A DNA stretch of 45,797 nt, taken from Roseburia inulinivorans DSM 16841 (GTDB taxonomy: Bacteria; Bacillota; Clostridia; Lachnospirales; Lachnospiraceae). How positions within the stretch are numbered: position 1 is the stretch's first letter; every line of letters begins with the position of its first letter. Shown one piece after another: positions 17,937 to 25,121 of the stretch. The stretch is from contig NZ_ACFY01000117.1 of the NCBI RefSeq assembly GCF_000174195.1, positions 1-45,797 of the forward strand, read 5' to 3'. A model generated the notes under the pieces. That model made no database searches. It worked only from the letters and a program-made list of their open reading frames with translations, and was not told the DNA's origin. The translations under genes were made by a program, and so were the position numbers.

Positions 17937-18302
17937 TGGAGTTTAACTAGCGTAGTGTCGCAGATTCTGCAGTGCTTTCCTAGGGCTTGAAGGACAGATA
18001 TAAGCGTCCTCTCACAAGTCGTGATTTTATAGGTTTATGAAAAGAAAAACGGTACAGACGAAATATGATGTTCCTATTCGCCGGGCATTCCGATAAGCCT
18101 CTATAGAGTCTTATCTCCATGGCTCACGAAGGAAATCATATTTGTCTGCACCGTTTTTCTTTCATTTACACTGTGAATGACTTGTGAGAGGACGCTTATA
18201 TTTGCCCAATTTACGCTGTGAACTGCACCACAGAATCTGCAATTTATGTTATGGAACTCACGGTTAGGGGATGGACGCCTATGAGGGAATGGCAAAAATC
18301 AA
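17937..18302 (+). repeat. ~365 bp nested-palindrome element, copy A
   Basis: This segment recurs in inverted orientation at 20192-20556 with roughly 80-85% identity by eye. Inside it, 17998-18020 and 18179-18201 are perfect 23-base inverted repeats (GCGTCCTCTCACAAGTC core). Further inside, AGAAAAACGGT pairs with ACCGTTTTTCT, and a small central hairpin (GATAAG...CTTATC) sits in the middle. An outer pair, GCAGATTCTG and CAGAATCTGC, extends the symmetry. It encodes nothing. It looks like a miniature inverted-repeat or palindromic element that can fold into a long hairpin. The T-rich arms may terminate transcription. Confidence 0.8.
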
Positions 18303-18436
18303 TCTACATTCTCAAAGTAAATTAATTATAACTTCTGTAAATCGATTTTAACAGAATGAAGTAGGATTGTAAGTGTAATTATGGTAGAATAATGATATTA
18401 ATGAAGTTGTTCAATCGGAAGTTGGAGGAAACTTAT

Positions 18437-18536
18437 ATGTTTGATTTTATTATTAATCTATTTGCTGAAATTGCAGATTTCTTTTTACTTTTGGGCAGAC
18501 AATGTTATTGATAAGTTTGCGAAAAGAAAAAAGTAA
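18437..18536 (+). CDS. Very small hydrophobic protein, one-base frameshift
   Basis: ATG 18437 follows GGAGG with good spacing. The frame encodes MFDFIINLFAEIADFFLL and then runs off to a stop at 18511. Removing one T from the run near 18488-18493 continues it as WADNVIDKFAKRKK, ending at 18536: 32 residues with one amphipathic or membrane helix and a basic tail. Similar tiny proteins seem familiar from Lachnospiraceae, but I can name no function. It is the first gene of a plus-strand group inside the repeat-bounded cassette. Confidence 0.45.
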
Positions 18537-18639
18537 CTTCCAGTATGTAAGTGCTTGAATAAGTTTATGAAAAATTAAAATAGGTTGAATTTATCCTAGA
18601 AAAAATATAATATCTGTATGAGTTAATGGAGATGTTCAT

Positions 18640-18799
18640 ATGACAGTTTGCGACTGAGTTTAGAGAATTCTTTTTGAGAATATTAAGCGATATGCTTGAT
18701 GATGGAAAGATTGAACTTGATAGTTATACTCGATTTTATGATGGATGGGAACAGGTATCTGATTTGGTATATACTAAAATAAAAAATACTAAGGCATAA
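18640..18799 (+). CDS. Small acidic helical protein, one-base frameshift
   Basis: ATG 18640 has GGAG eight bases upstream. The first codons (MTV) run into TGA, but removing one T at 18647-18649 gives a continuous 52-residue protein (MTVATEFREF...LSDMLDDGKIELDSYTRFYDGW...) ending at 18799. It is helical and charged, without membrane segments or cysteines. It ends 13 bases before the PD-(D/E)XK gene, so the two are probably co-transcribed. Function unknown. Confidence 0.45.
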
Positions 18800-18812
18800 G
18801 TAGGTTACGTTT

Positions 18813-19919
18813 ATGAAGACTGATATCTTACAAATACACAAAAATTGCTTAGATTTCCTTTTGGACTGGCAAGCGGAACATGATGATTTTTATTTTGTTC
18901 CACGAAAGATTAACAATAAGAATAGGCTTGAACAGGGAATGTATTTCCGTGGAAATGATGATTATATGGTTCTGACTTTCTGGGATAACGCAGACTCCAA
19001 GGAATTTATCTATAATATAAATTGGAGTTGTGATTCTGATGGGGTATCTTCAATAGAGTTGTCCTGTAGAGATAATGCAGAGAGAGTTCCCTATGTAGTA
19101 GCCGTCAAAGAGTTAATTGAGGCGCAGGGAAAGGTATTTAAGGAAACAAAGCCAAATAGGTGGAGATATTTTTATCCAGCAGATAGGTATTACCTTGATA
19201 CTTTGCAAGACTTCATTTTGAATGAGAAGCCCATAATAGATAAATATTTGAGCAGCCATGTGGAAAGTGGAATCCCCCTTGCGGATAAAGAGCTGGACGA
19301 TAAGTATGTGAAAGCACTGCCAGGGTATAAGGGATATATTGAAACAATTCAGAAGGCAAAAAAGACAGGTGCAGTGAAAGTAAAAGCATCTGATTACATA
19401 ATGACATTCCAACATAATGAGCTTTCAAATGCGATGGTTAATTATTTGAAGAAGAATGGCTATCAAAACGTGAAAGCGGAGGACGATTATGTAGATATTT
19501 CTTGCAATGATTCTTCTGGGAAAAAGATATTCTTTGAATTGAAAACTGCAAAAACAGTAAAAGCAGCTATTAGAGAAGCCATGGGACAGCTATTGGAGTA
19601 TAATCATTATCCTAACAATAACAAGGCTGATAAGCTGATTATTGTTACGGCGCATGAACCAGAAAAAGAAGATATGCAGTATTTATTGGGATTGAGAACT
19701 ATTTATCATATTCCTGTGTATTATCAGCAGTTCGACATGAACAAAAAAAATTATTGGCAGAGTGTTAGAAAATATTCTATTACATCTATCCCCAACCAAG
19801 AGATTGTAAGAGCTTTTTTGCAAACAGAACATGCAAAAAATTCTAACAATCTCTATTCCTTCCCCTTACATGACACAGGTGAAGGGGAAGGATATGAAAA
19901 AATCTGTTTTTTCATATAG
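18813..19919 (+). CDS. Putative PD-(D/E)XK-fold protein, cassette cargo
   Basis: A protein of 368 residues that I cannot assign to a named family. The N-terminal half (to about 190) resembles a domain of unknown function with many aromatic residues (FYFVPRKINNKNRLEQGMYFRG). The C-terminal half carries a likely PD-(D/E)XK nuclease core: YVDISCND, then KKIFFELKTAK, giving D...ExK, and IREAMGQLLEYN, the Gln motif common in this superfamily. That would suit a restriction or defence nuclease. The last 20 codons are made of two adjacent perfect inverted repeats, so the original C-terminus may have been replaced. It lies between inverted palindromic elements with two small upstream genes, which suggests a transferred cassette. 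Confidence 0.6.
   Translation: MKTDILQIHKNCLDFLLDWQAEHDDFYFVPRKINNKNRLEQGMYFRGNDDYMVLTFWDNADSKEFIYNINWSCDSDGVSSIELSCRDNAERVPYVVAVKELIEAQGKVFKETKPNRWRYFYPADRYYLDTLQDFILNEKPIIDKYLSSHVESGIPLADKELDDKYVKALPGYKGYIETIQKAKKTGAVKVKASDYIMTFQHNELSNAMVNYLKKNGYQNVKAEDDYVDISCNDSSGKKIFFELKTAKTVKAAIREAMGQLLEYNHYPNNNKADKLIIVTAHEPEKEDMQYLLGLRTIYHIPVYYQQFDMNKKNYWQSVRKYSITSIPNQEIVRAFLQTEHAKNSNNLYSFPLHDTGEGEGYEKICFFI
19857..19917 (+). terminator. Two adjacent 11-bp perfect hairpins at the 3' end of the cargo gene
   Basis: TCCTTCCCCTT (19857-19867) pairs with AAGGGGAAGGA (19882-19892), and ATATGAAAAAA (19892-19902) pairs with TTTTTTCATAT (19907-19917). Both lie inside the coding frame, just before the stop TAG (19917-19919). 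They probably end transcription or protect the mRNA end. The following stretch, 19920-20131, is AT-rich with no gene I can see. Confidence 0.55.
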
Positions 19920-20131
19920 CAAATAAAGGGTGTCTTTAAAACAGGATGTATAATATTTTTAGATACATTAAAAGTACATGTACCTAAAGTTTATATGAAT
20001 TAACATATGTTATTAGTTTTTTATAATTTAATGTAATATTTACTGTCAAAAGATAACCTCTTATCAATATTTATTAGTATTTACGAGAGCCAAACGGCTT
20101 CCTATTTTTGCACGAAAAATTTTGTGACATT

Positions 20132-20161
20132 AAAAAAGCTATCCATTTCTGAATAGCTTTT
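20132..20161 (-). terminator. Intrinsic terminator, minus strand
   Basis: AAAAGCTAT (20134-20142 on plus) pairs with ATAGCTTTT (20153-20161), and on the minus strand the stem runs into T6. The nearest minus-strand gene upstream is metQ, more than 400 bases away beyond repeat copy B. It may be the original metNIQ terminator displaced by the element. Confidence 0.6.
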
Positions 20162-20191
20162 GAGCAGTGAGATTTATAAAGTAGGAACCTC

Positions 20192-20556
20192 TTGAATTTT
20201 GCCGTTATCTCATAGACACTCATCCCATAACCGGGAGTTCCATAACGTAAATTGCAGATTTTGTGGTGCAATTCATGACGTTGACCGGGCATGTATAAGC
20301 GTCCTCTCACAAGTCATTCACAGCGTAAATGAAAGAAAAACGGTATAAACAAATATTATTTTCTTTGTGAGCTATGGAGATAAGACTCTTCAGAGTCTTA
20401 TCGGAATGGCCAGCGAACAGAAACATAATATTTCGTTTATACCGTTTTTCTTTTCATAAACCTATAAAATCACAACTTGTGAGAGGACGCTTATATCTGC
20501 CCTTCACGCCCTAGGAAAGCACCACAAAATCTGCGACACTACGCCAGTGAAACTCC
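20192..20556 (-). repeat. ~365 bp nested-palindrome element, copy B (inverted)
   Basis: This is the inverted counterpart of 17937-18302 and shares its layout: a near-perfect pair at 20294-20315 and 20475-20496, inner arms AGAAAAACGGTATAAAC and GTTTATACCGTTTTTCT, and a perfect 11-bp central hairpin with a two-base loop (20379-20402, GATAAGACTCT). The ends match copy A up to GGAGTTT on the gene-distal side. It starts 13 bases after the metQ stop. Confidence 0.8.
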
Positions 20557-20568
20557 GATTTATTATCC

Positions 20569-21480
20569 TTACTCCTCGAAAGGAATAACTGCTCCATCGT
20601 ATGCGTCATTGATGAATTTCTTGATCTCATCAGATTTTAATACATCAACTAATGCTTTCACACCTTCGTTGTTCTCATTTCCTTCTTTTACAACAATAAC
20701 GTTTACATATGTTTTCGCTGCTTCAGAATCAGATTTCTCATATGCAAGTGCGTCTTTTGCTACAGAGAAACCAGCCTGTAATGCATAGTTACCATTTAAT
20801 ACAACGTATGCTACTTCATCTGCAACTCTTGCTACAGATTCTGCTGCAAGCTCCTGAATTTCAACATTGTAAGGATTTTCAGCGATATCGTTTACAGTTG
20901 CCTCTAAACCTGCACCGTCTTTTAATGTGATGATTCCGTTATCCTGTAATAACAAAAGTGCACGTGCTTCGTTTGTGGTATCGTTTGGAACTGCGATCAC
21001 ATCGCCATCTGCGATATCATCTAAGCTGCTCTTTGTTCCCGGATAAATTCCGAATGGCTCGTAGTGGATTTTTCCAACTTCAACTAAGTGAGTTCCCTTC
21101 TCCTCGTTGAAACTGTCAAGATATGGTACGTGCTGGAAGTAGTTTGCATCCATCTCGCCACTCTCTACAACTTCGTTTGGTAATACATAATCATCAAACT
21201 CTGTAACCTCTAAGTCCCATCCCTGCTCAGCTAAAATAGGTTTTGCTGCTGCTAAGATCTCTGCGTGTGGAGTTGCAGATGCTGCTACTTTAATTGTTCC
21301 TTTTGATTCCACTGTGCCGCCTGCTGCTTCTGCAGACTCTTCTGCGGCTGCTTCTGTTGCAGGTGTTGTGCTGTTATCTGCTGCTGCCTGACTGTTGTCT
21401 TCTGTTTTGCTTCCGCATCCGGCAAATACGCTGACTACTAAAACTCCTGCTAAAATACTTGATAATACTCTTTTCTTCAT
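20569..21480 (-). CDS. metQ: Methionine ABC transporter substrate-binding lipoprotein MetQ
   Basis: A protein of 303 residues with a lipoprotein signal (MKKRVLSSILAGVLVVSVFAGC; Cys22 lipidated), an Ala/Glu/Ser-rich linker, and an NLPA-family (MetQ) domain from about residue 60. That domain carries KVAASATPHAEIL, EFDDYVLPNEVVESGEMDANYFQHVPYLD and AVPNDTTNEARALLLLQDNG. It binds methionine (sometimes other small amino acids) outside the membrane and delivers it to MetI/MetN. AAGGAGG precedes the ATG. It is the last gene of metN-metI-metQ; 30 bases separate it from metI. Confidence 0.95.
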   Translation of the reverse strand: MKKRVLSSILAGVLVVSVFAGCGSKTEDNSQAAADNSTTPATEAAAEESAEAAGGTVESKGTIKVAASATPHAEILAAAKPILAEQGWDLEVTEFDDYVLPNEVVESGEMDANYFQHVPYLDSFNEEKGTHLVEVGKIHYEPFGIYPGTKSSLDDIADGDVIAVPNDTTNEARALLLLQDNGIITLKDGAGLEATVNDIAENPYNVEIQELAAESVARVADEVAYVVLNGNYALQAGFSVAKDALAYEKSDSEAAKTYVNVIVVKEGNENNEGVKALVDVLKSDEIKKFINDAYDGAVIPFEE

Positions 21481-21510
21481 AATAATCCTCCTTGTTTTTA
21501 TATCTCCTCT

Positions 21511-22170
21511 TTATTTTCTATGATCAAACTTATCTGCCAGTTTCATTCCAACGGTCTGGAAGATCTGGAATAAGATAATCAACAATATAACTGTGACGAT
21601 CATAATATCGGTCTGCCATCTGGTGTATCCATAACGGATCGCGATAGCGCCAAGTCCGCCGCCGCCAACTGCTCCTGACATTGCGGAATAACCTAAGATT
21701 GTTCCCAATGTAATAGTTGCTCCCACTAAAAGGGATGTTCTTGCCTCCACTAACATTACTTTTGTAATAATTGTAAAATTGGATGCTCCCATAGATCTTG
21801 CTGCCTCGATCACACCGGCATCTACTTCTTTTAAAGAAGATTCAACCATTCTGGCAATATATGGTGCTGCTGCGATCACAAGTGGAACGATTGTTGCCGT
21901 GGAACCATAACTCTTTCCTACGACTAATCTTGTAAATGGGATCAGCAATACAAGCAAAATGATAAAAGGTACACTCCGCACGATATTTGCGATCACATCT
22001 AAAATCTTATATAATACTGCATTTGGTTTAATCCCGTCTTTGTCTGATACCGTAAGGATAATTCCCATCGGAAGTCCGATCACATAACCAACCAATGTGG
22101 ATACTAATGTCATATAAAGAGTTTCCCAGATACCGGTAATAATCATATTTGTCACTTCACTACTCCACAT
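21511..22170 (-). CDS. metI: Methionine ABC transporter permease MetI
   Basis: A protein of 219 residues with five to six transmembrane helices. The permease-ATPase coupling motif is EAARSMGASNFTIITKVML, near residue 140, and MetI-typical segments include SVPFIILLVLLIPFTR and GTILGYSAMSGAVGGGGLGAIAIRYGY. It forms the membrane channel for methionine uptake. Its start overlaps the end of metN by 11 bases, so the two are translationally coupled. Usual length, nothing missing. Confidence 0.95.
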   Translation of the reverse strand: MWSSEVTNMIITGIWETLYMTLVSTLVGYVIGLPMGIILTVSDKDGIKPNAVLYKILDVIANIVRSVPFIILLVLLIPFTRLVVGKSYGSTATIVPLVIAAAPYIARMVESSLKEVDAGVIEAARSMGASNFTIITKVMLVEARTSLLVGATITLGTILGYSAMSGAVGGGGLGAIAIRYGYTRWQTDIMIVTVILLIILFQIFQTVGMKLADKFDHRK

Positions 22171-23204
22171 CGCCTGTCACCTCCTCAATCTCAAGTCCAT
22201 GTTCTGTCAGATACTGTTCCATATCAATCTGAAGATGTCTGTCATCCGGCAGACCTAAGATCATTTCGCCTTTGGCTACACCGCCGACATTTTTTGTATC
22301 TGCCCTTAAAATATTGACCGGTTTTCCAAACTGTAAGATCATATTAGCGATCACCGGCTCAAATGCGGAATTTTCTGTAAATACAATACGCAGCTTCTTA
22401 TCTCCCTGGATCCTCTCCATCTGGGCTGCAACTGCACCCTCTGCTTTTCCACTGTTTTCAGGAACATCTCTTAAAATCAGTTCTCTGGCTGCCTTCGACT
22501 TTGGATGGCTGAAAATATCTTCTACCAGACCATTTTCCACCAGTTCTCCATGTTCAATGATCGCTACCCGGTTACAGATTTCACGGATCACGGACATCTG
22601 GTGTGTGATGATCACGATTGTGATCTGAAACTGCTCATTGATGCTTTTCAAAAGTTCCAAAATAGAAGCAGTCGTCTGTGGATCAAGTGCACTGGTCGCC
22701 TCGTCACAGAGAAGTATTTTCGGGTTGGATGCAAGTGCTCTTGCGATGGCAACACGCTGCTTCTGTCCACCGGAGAGCTGTGTCGGATAAGCCTTCTCTT
22801 TTTCCTCAAGTCCGACTGTCTTTAACAGTTCTCTTGCTTTGGCTCTCGCCTCTTTTTTCTTAACACCCTGAATCTGTAATGGGAAACAGATATTGTCGAT
22901 CACATTCTTCTGCATCAAGAGATTGAAATGCTGGAAGATCATCGCAATGTCGCTTCTCTGTTTTCTCAATTCCTTCTCATTTAAAGTTCCAAGATCTTTT
23001 CCTTCGATCAGCACCTGACCGTCAGTCGGTCTTTCCAAAAAGTTCAGGCATCGTACCAAAGTACTTTTTCCTGCACCGGACATTCCGATGATCCCGTAAA
23101 TATCGCCCGCCCCGATCGTGAGGTTAATATCCTTTAAGGCATCCACATGAACACCTTTTTTGTTCAAATGTCTTGGACAAATGTTTTACTTCTATTTCAG
23201 ACAT
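22160..23204 (-). CDS. metN: Methionine ABC transporter ATPase MetN, frameshift near N-terminus
   Basis: With one base removed from the A6 run (plus T6, 23156-23161), the gene runs from ATG 23204 (AAAGGA ribosome site; MSEIEVKHLSKTF) to 22160 and encodes 347 residues, the normal MetN size. Without the correction the frame starts at MNKKGVHVD, without ribosome site, and lacks about 16 residues. Walker A is GMSGAGKST, the signature is LSGGQKQRVAIARAL, Walker B is ILLCDEATSAL and a C-terminal NIL regulatory domain is present. In known MetNI it binds methionine and inhibits uptake. The insertion is probably a sequence error. The leader upstream suggests attenuation control. Confidence 0.93.
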
Positions 23205-23263
23205 ATCGAATCCTTTCTTTTCAAAAATAAAAACCTATTGATTTTTATTTACGACTGTTACAC

Positions 23264-23301
23264 AAAAAAATAACAGGCTCCATCGCGAAGATGATTCCTG
23301 T
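23264..23301 (-). terminator. Intrinsic terminator in the metNIQ leader (attenuator)
   Basis: On the minus strand ACAGG...CATC-TTCGC-GATG...CCTGT (23301-23273) is followed by T7 at 23264-23270. It is 60 bases before the metN start and 30 bases after the leader-peptide stop. A competing pairing uses its CATCTTCGCG arm (23293-23284), so it is well placed as a conditional terminator. Confidence 0.8.
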
Positions 23302-23330
23302 CTATTATGCTCTATCTATAAAAGCAAAAT

Positions 23331-23459
23331 TCAAACCGAAACATCTGGCGCACATTTTTCTTTTCCGCAGCTCATACAAGACATACACATACATCTGCAC
23401 ATGCACATCATTTCTGACATCATTCTTCTGCCGTTTTCTGGAAAAATAGCTGTTCTCAT
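23331..23459 (-). CDS. Met/Cys-rich leader peptide of metNIQ
   Basis: The ORF has 42 residues from ATG 23459, with AAAGGAG eight bases upstream. Nine Met and seven Cys are present; residues 13-31 alone hold eight Met and six Cys (start MMSEMMCMC). The ORF lies between a promoter (23554-23583) and a terminator 30 bases downstream of its stop, all ahead of metNIQ. Codons 37-39 (GCG CCA GAT G) lie within a segment that can pair with the terminator arm. Stalling for lack of charged tRNA-Met or tRNA-Cys would leave that segment free and favour readthrough. A metal-binding peptide or RiPP precursor is the alternative; no maturation gene is nearby. A longer frame from 23555 overlaps the -10 and is rejected. 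Confidence 0.75.
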   Translation of the reverse strand: MRTAIFPENGRRMMSEMMCMCRCMCMSCMSCGKEKCAPDVSV

Positions 23460-23553
23460 TCCCGGTTCTCCTTTCTGCTTCTTCTGCTTTTTGAAAATAC
23501 AAAACTCCTGCTGTTCTGATCCATGTGCTTTGTATCTCCCTTTCACATTGACC

Positions 23554-23583
23554 ATTATAGCAAGAGTTTTTAAAATGTGTTAA
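23554..23583 (-). promoter_or_regulatory. Promoter of the metNIQ leader
   Basis: On the minus strand TTAACA (23578-23583), 18 bases, TATAAT (23554-23559). The transcript would start near 23547 and contain the leader peptide, the attenuator and metNIQ. Confidence 0.6.
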
Positions 23584-23604
23584 TACGCGAAACCTTGAAT
23601 CTGT

Positions 23605-23621
23605 TATAGGTTGTACCTATA
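23605..23621. promoter_or_regulatory. Palindromic LysR-type operator candidate
   Basis: TATAGGT-TGT-ACCTATA is a perfect 7-bp inverted repeat and contains the T-N11-A signature of LysR-family sites. It lies between the lysR stop and the -35 of the metNIQ leader promoter, centred about 65 bases upstream of the predicted transcription start, the usual position for LysR activators. Confidence 0.65.
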
Positions 23622-23622
23622 G

Positions 23623-24528
23623 CTACATTACTTTTTCCTTATACTTTTTCAATTCTTCAATGTATAATTCCCCGATATGACTGACTTTTGCGCCTTTTCG
23701 TTTGATATATCCGATTCTCATTTTCTCAGTTTCCCTTAACGGAACTGCTTTATAATCGTCGCCGTTTAAATCTTCACAGATAATACCGGAGCAGAGCGTG
23801 TAGGCATTCAGTCCGATCATCAGATTTAAGAGCGTTGCCCTGTCATTTGCCTTGATCAGCCGCCTATACTCATAGGTGCTCTTCATCTCTTCCGCCAGAT
23901 ACAGGGAATTATTTTTTCCCTGGTCAAAGGAAAGACACGGATACTCATCCAGTTCTTCCATTGTGATCACATCCTGTTTTGCCAGCGGATGTCCGGACCA
24001 CAGATATACAAATGTATCGCAGGAAAACAGCTCCACAAATTCCAGCCCATTTTCCTTAAACATTTTATTTAAGACTTTCTCATTGAAATCATTCTCATAG
24101 AGTACACCAATCTCACTCTTGAAGTTTTTTACATTCTCGATCACACTGATGGTCGTTGTCTCATGCACTGCAAATTCGTACTGTTCCATACCGATCTGTT
24201 TGACCGTCTCCACAAACGCTTTCACCGCAAACGTATAATGCTGTGTGGAAACGCTGAATTTCTCTTTTACTTTTTTATCGATATACTTGGACTGTAACAG
24301 CCCGAACTGCTCTGTCACCTGTCTGGCATATCCCAAAAATTCTTCACCCTCCGGCGTGATGACGATTCCACGGTTTGAACGCAGAAAAATATCCAATCCT
24401 ATCTCTGTCTCAAGCTCCTTCATCGTCTCTGACAGACTTGGCTGTGAGATAAAAAGCTGTTTTGCCGCCTCATTCATGGAACCGCAGTCGGCGATCGTCA
24501 ATGCATATTTTAACTGTTGAAGTGTCAT
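23623..24528 (-). CDS. LysR-family transcriptional regulator
   Basis: A protein of 301 residues with the standard N-terminal winged helix-turn-helix (MTLQQLKYALTIADCGSMNEAAKQLFISQPSLSETMKELE) and a periplasmic-binding-like effector domain from about residue 90. Such regulators respond to small metabolites; CysB/MetR/CysR-type members control sulphur amino acid genes. It is directly upstream of the metNIQ leader promoter and a perfect palindrome, so methionine or cysteine metabolism is the likely context. The effector is unknown. The downstream gene lies 164 bases away with its own promoter. Confidence 0.9.
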   Translation of the reverse strand: MTLQQLKYALTIADCGSMNEAAKQLFISQPSLSETMKELETEIGLDIFLRSNRGIVITPEGEEFLGYARQVTEQFGLLQSKYIDKKVKEKFSVSTQHYTFAVKAFVETVKQIGMEQYEFAVHETTTISVIENVKNFKSEIGVLYENDFNEKVLNKMFKENGLEFVELFSCDTFVYLWSGHPLAKQDVITMEELDEYPCLSFDQGKNNSLYLAEEMKSTYEYRRLIKANDRATLLNLMIGLNAYTLCSGIICEDLNGDDYKAVPLRETEKMRIGYIKRKGAKVSHIGELYIEELKKYKEKVM

Positions 24529-24569
24529 AAGCTATCTTCCTTTTCTTCCTTTGCAATCAATCATGAAAG

Positions 24570-24902
24570 CTAGTTCTGCTCCGGGACAACTGCAAAAAAT
24601 TCAAGTTCTGCATCACTGTCATTCATGAGGCTGTGGGTATGTCCCTTCGGACAATAATGACACATACCCGCTTCCAGTTTCTCATATTCTCCATCCATAA
24701 GAACTCTGCCTGTTCCCTTTGTGATATAGATGATCTCACTGTTAGTCTCATGCGTGTGTACGCCGATGGATGCTCCCGGTATCAGTTTTCCGTAGATAAT
24801 GCGGTTCTTCTCATCGTGGAACATTTTGGCGTAAAGCGATTTCTCTCCGCCTTTAAAGTTTGGAAATTCTTCATATTCCTGCTCATGATAGTTAAAATTC
24901 AT
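24570..24902 (-). CDS. Cupin-domain protein
   Basis: A protein of 110 residues, a single small cupin barrel. GKLIPGASIGVHTHETNSEIIYITKGTGRVLMDGEYE carries the first cupin motif (H-x-H...E), and YCPKGHTHSLMNDSDAELEFFAV the second (H). The three His and one Glu bind a metal. Members include enzymes and sugar- or metabolite-binding proteins, so the activity is unknown. A GAGGAAAC ribosome site precedes the ATG. It follows the small membrane protein gene by 21 bases, and LysR follows 41 bases on. Confidence 0.85.
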   Translation of the reverse strand: MNFNYHEQEYEEFPNFKGGEKSLYAKMFHDEKNRIIYGKLIPGASIGVHTHETNSEIIYITKGTGRVLMDGEYEKLEAGMCHYCPKGHTHSLMNDSDAELEFFAVVPEQN

Positions 24903-24923
24903 TGTAGTTTCCTCTTTTCCTTT

Positions 24924-25096
24924 TTATTCTTTACGCAATATTTGGACAATAGAATTTATCATTCCAATGATGATCACGGCATACATTATGGAATTAGGTT
25001 CCGTATCCGGTATGATGTGAAAATCCATAAAAAGCATACAGATTAATAAAATGATCCATATGACCAATGTAACCATGTAGAATTTTTCTTTTTCAT
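24924..25096 (-). CDS. Small two-helix membrane protein, frameshift at start
   Basis: With one A added to the A5 run just after the start, ATG 25096 (AAGGA upstream) opens a 57-residue frame: MKKEKFYMVTLVIWIILLIC, then a second hydrophobic stretch (SIMYAVIIIGMINSIVQIL) and a short basic end. The two helices are separated by a polar HIIPDTEPN loop. Without the correction only the internal Met at codon 8 could start it, lacking a ribosome site. No family recognised. It sits between the glycerol-phosphate dehydrogenase-like gene and the cupin. Confidence 0.45.
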
Positions 25097-25121
25097 TTGT
25101 TTTTCCTTTCTAGCATGCTAT

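Noticed and set aside
17937..20556. IS element or transposon with transposase
   Set aside because: No transposase-like ORF lies in the cassette; the repeats are non-coding palindromes.
23331..23459. Met/Cys-rich peptide as a metallothionein or RiPP precursor
   Set aside because: No maturation enzyme is nearby, and its position between promoter, terminator and metNIQ fits attenuation better. It stays a low-probability alternative.
23205..23560. SAM (S-box) riboswitch in front of metN
   Set aside because: The conserved S-box segments are not present; a leader peptide with terminator is seen instead.
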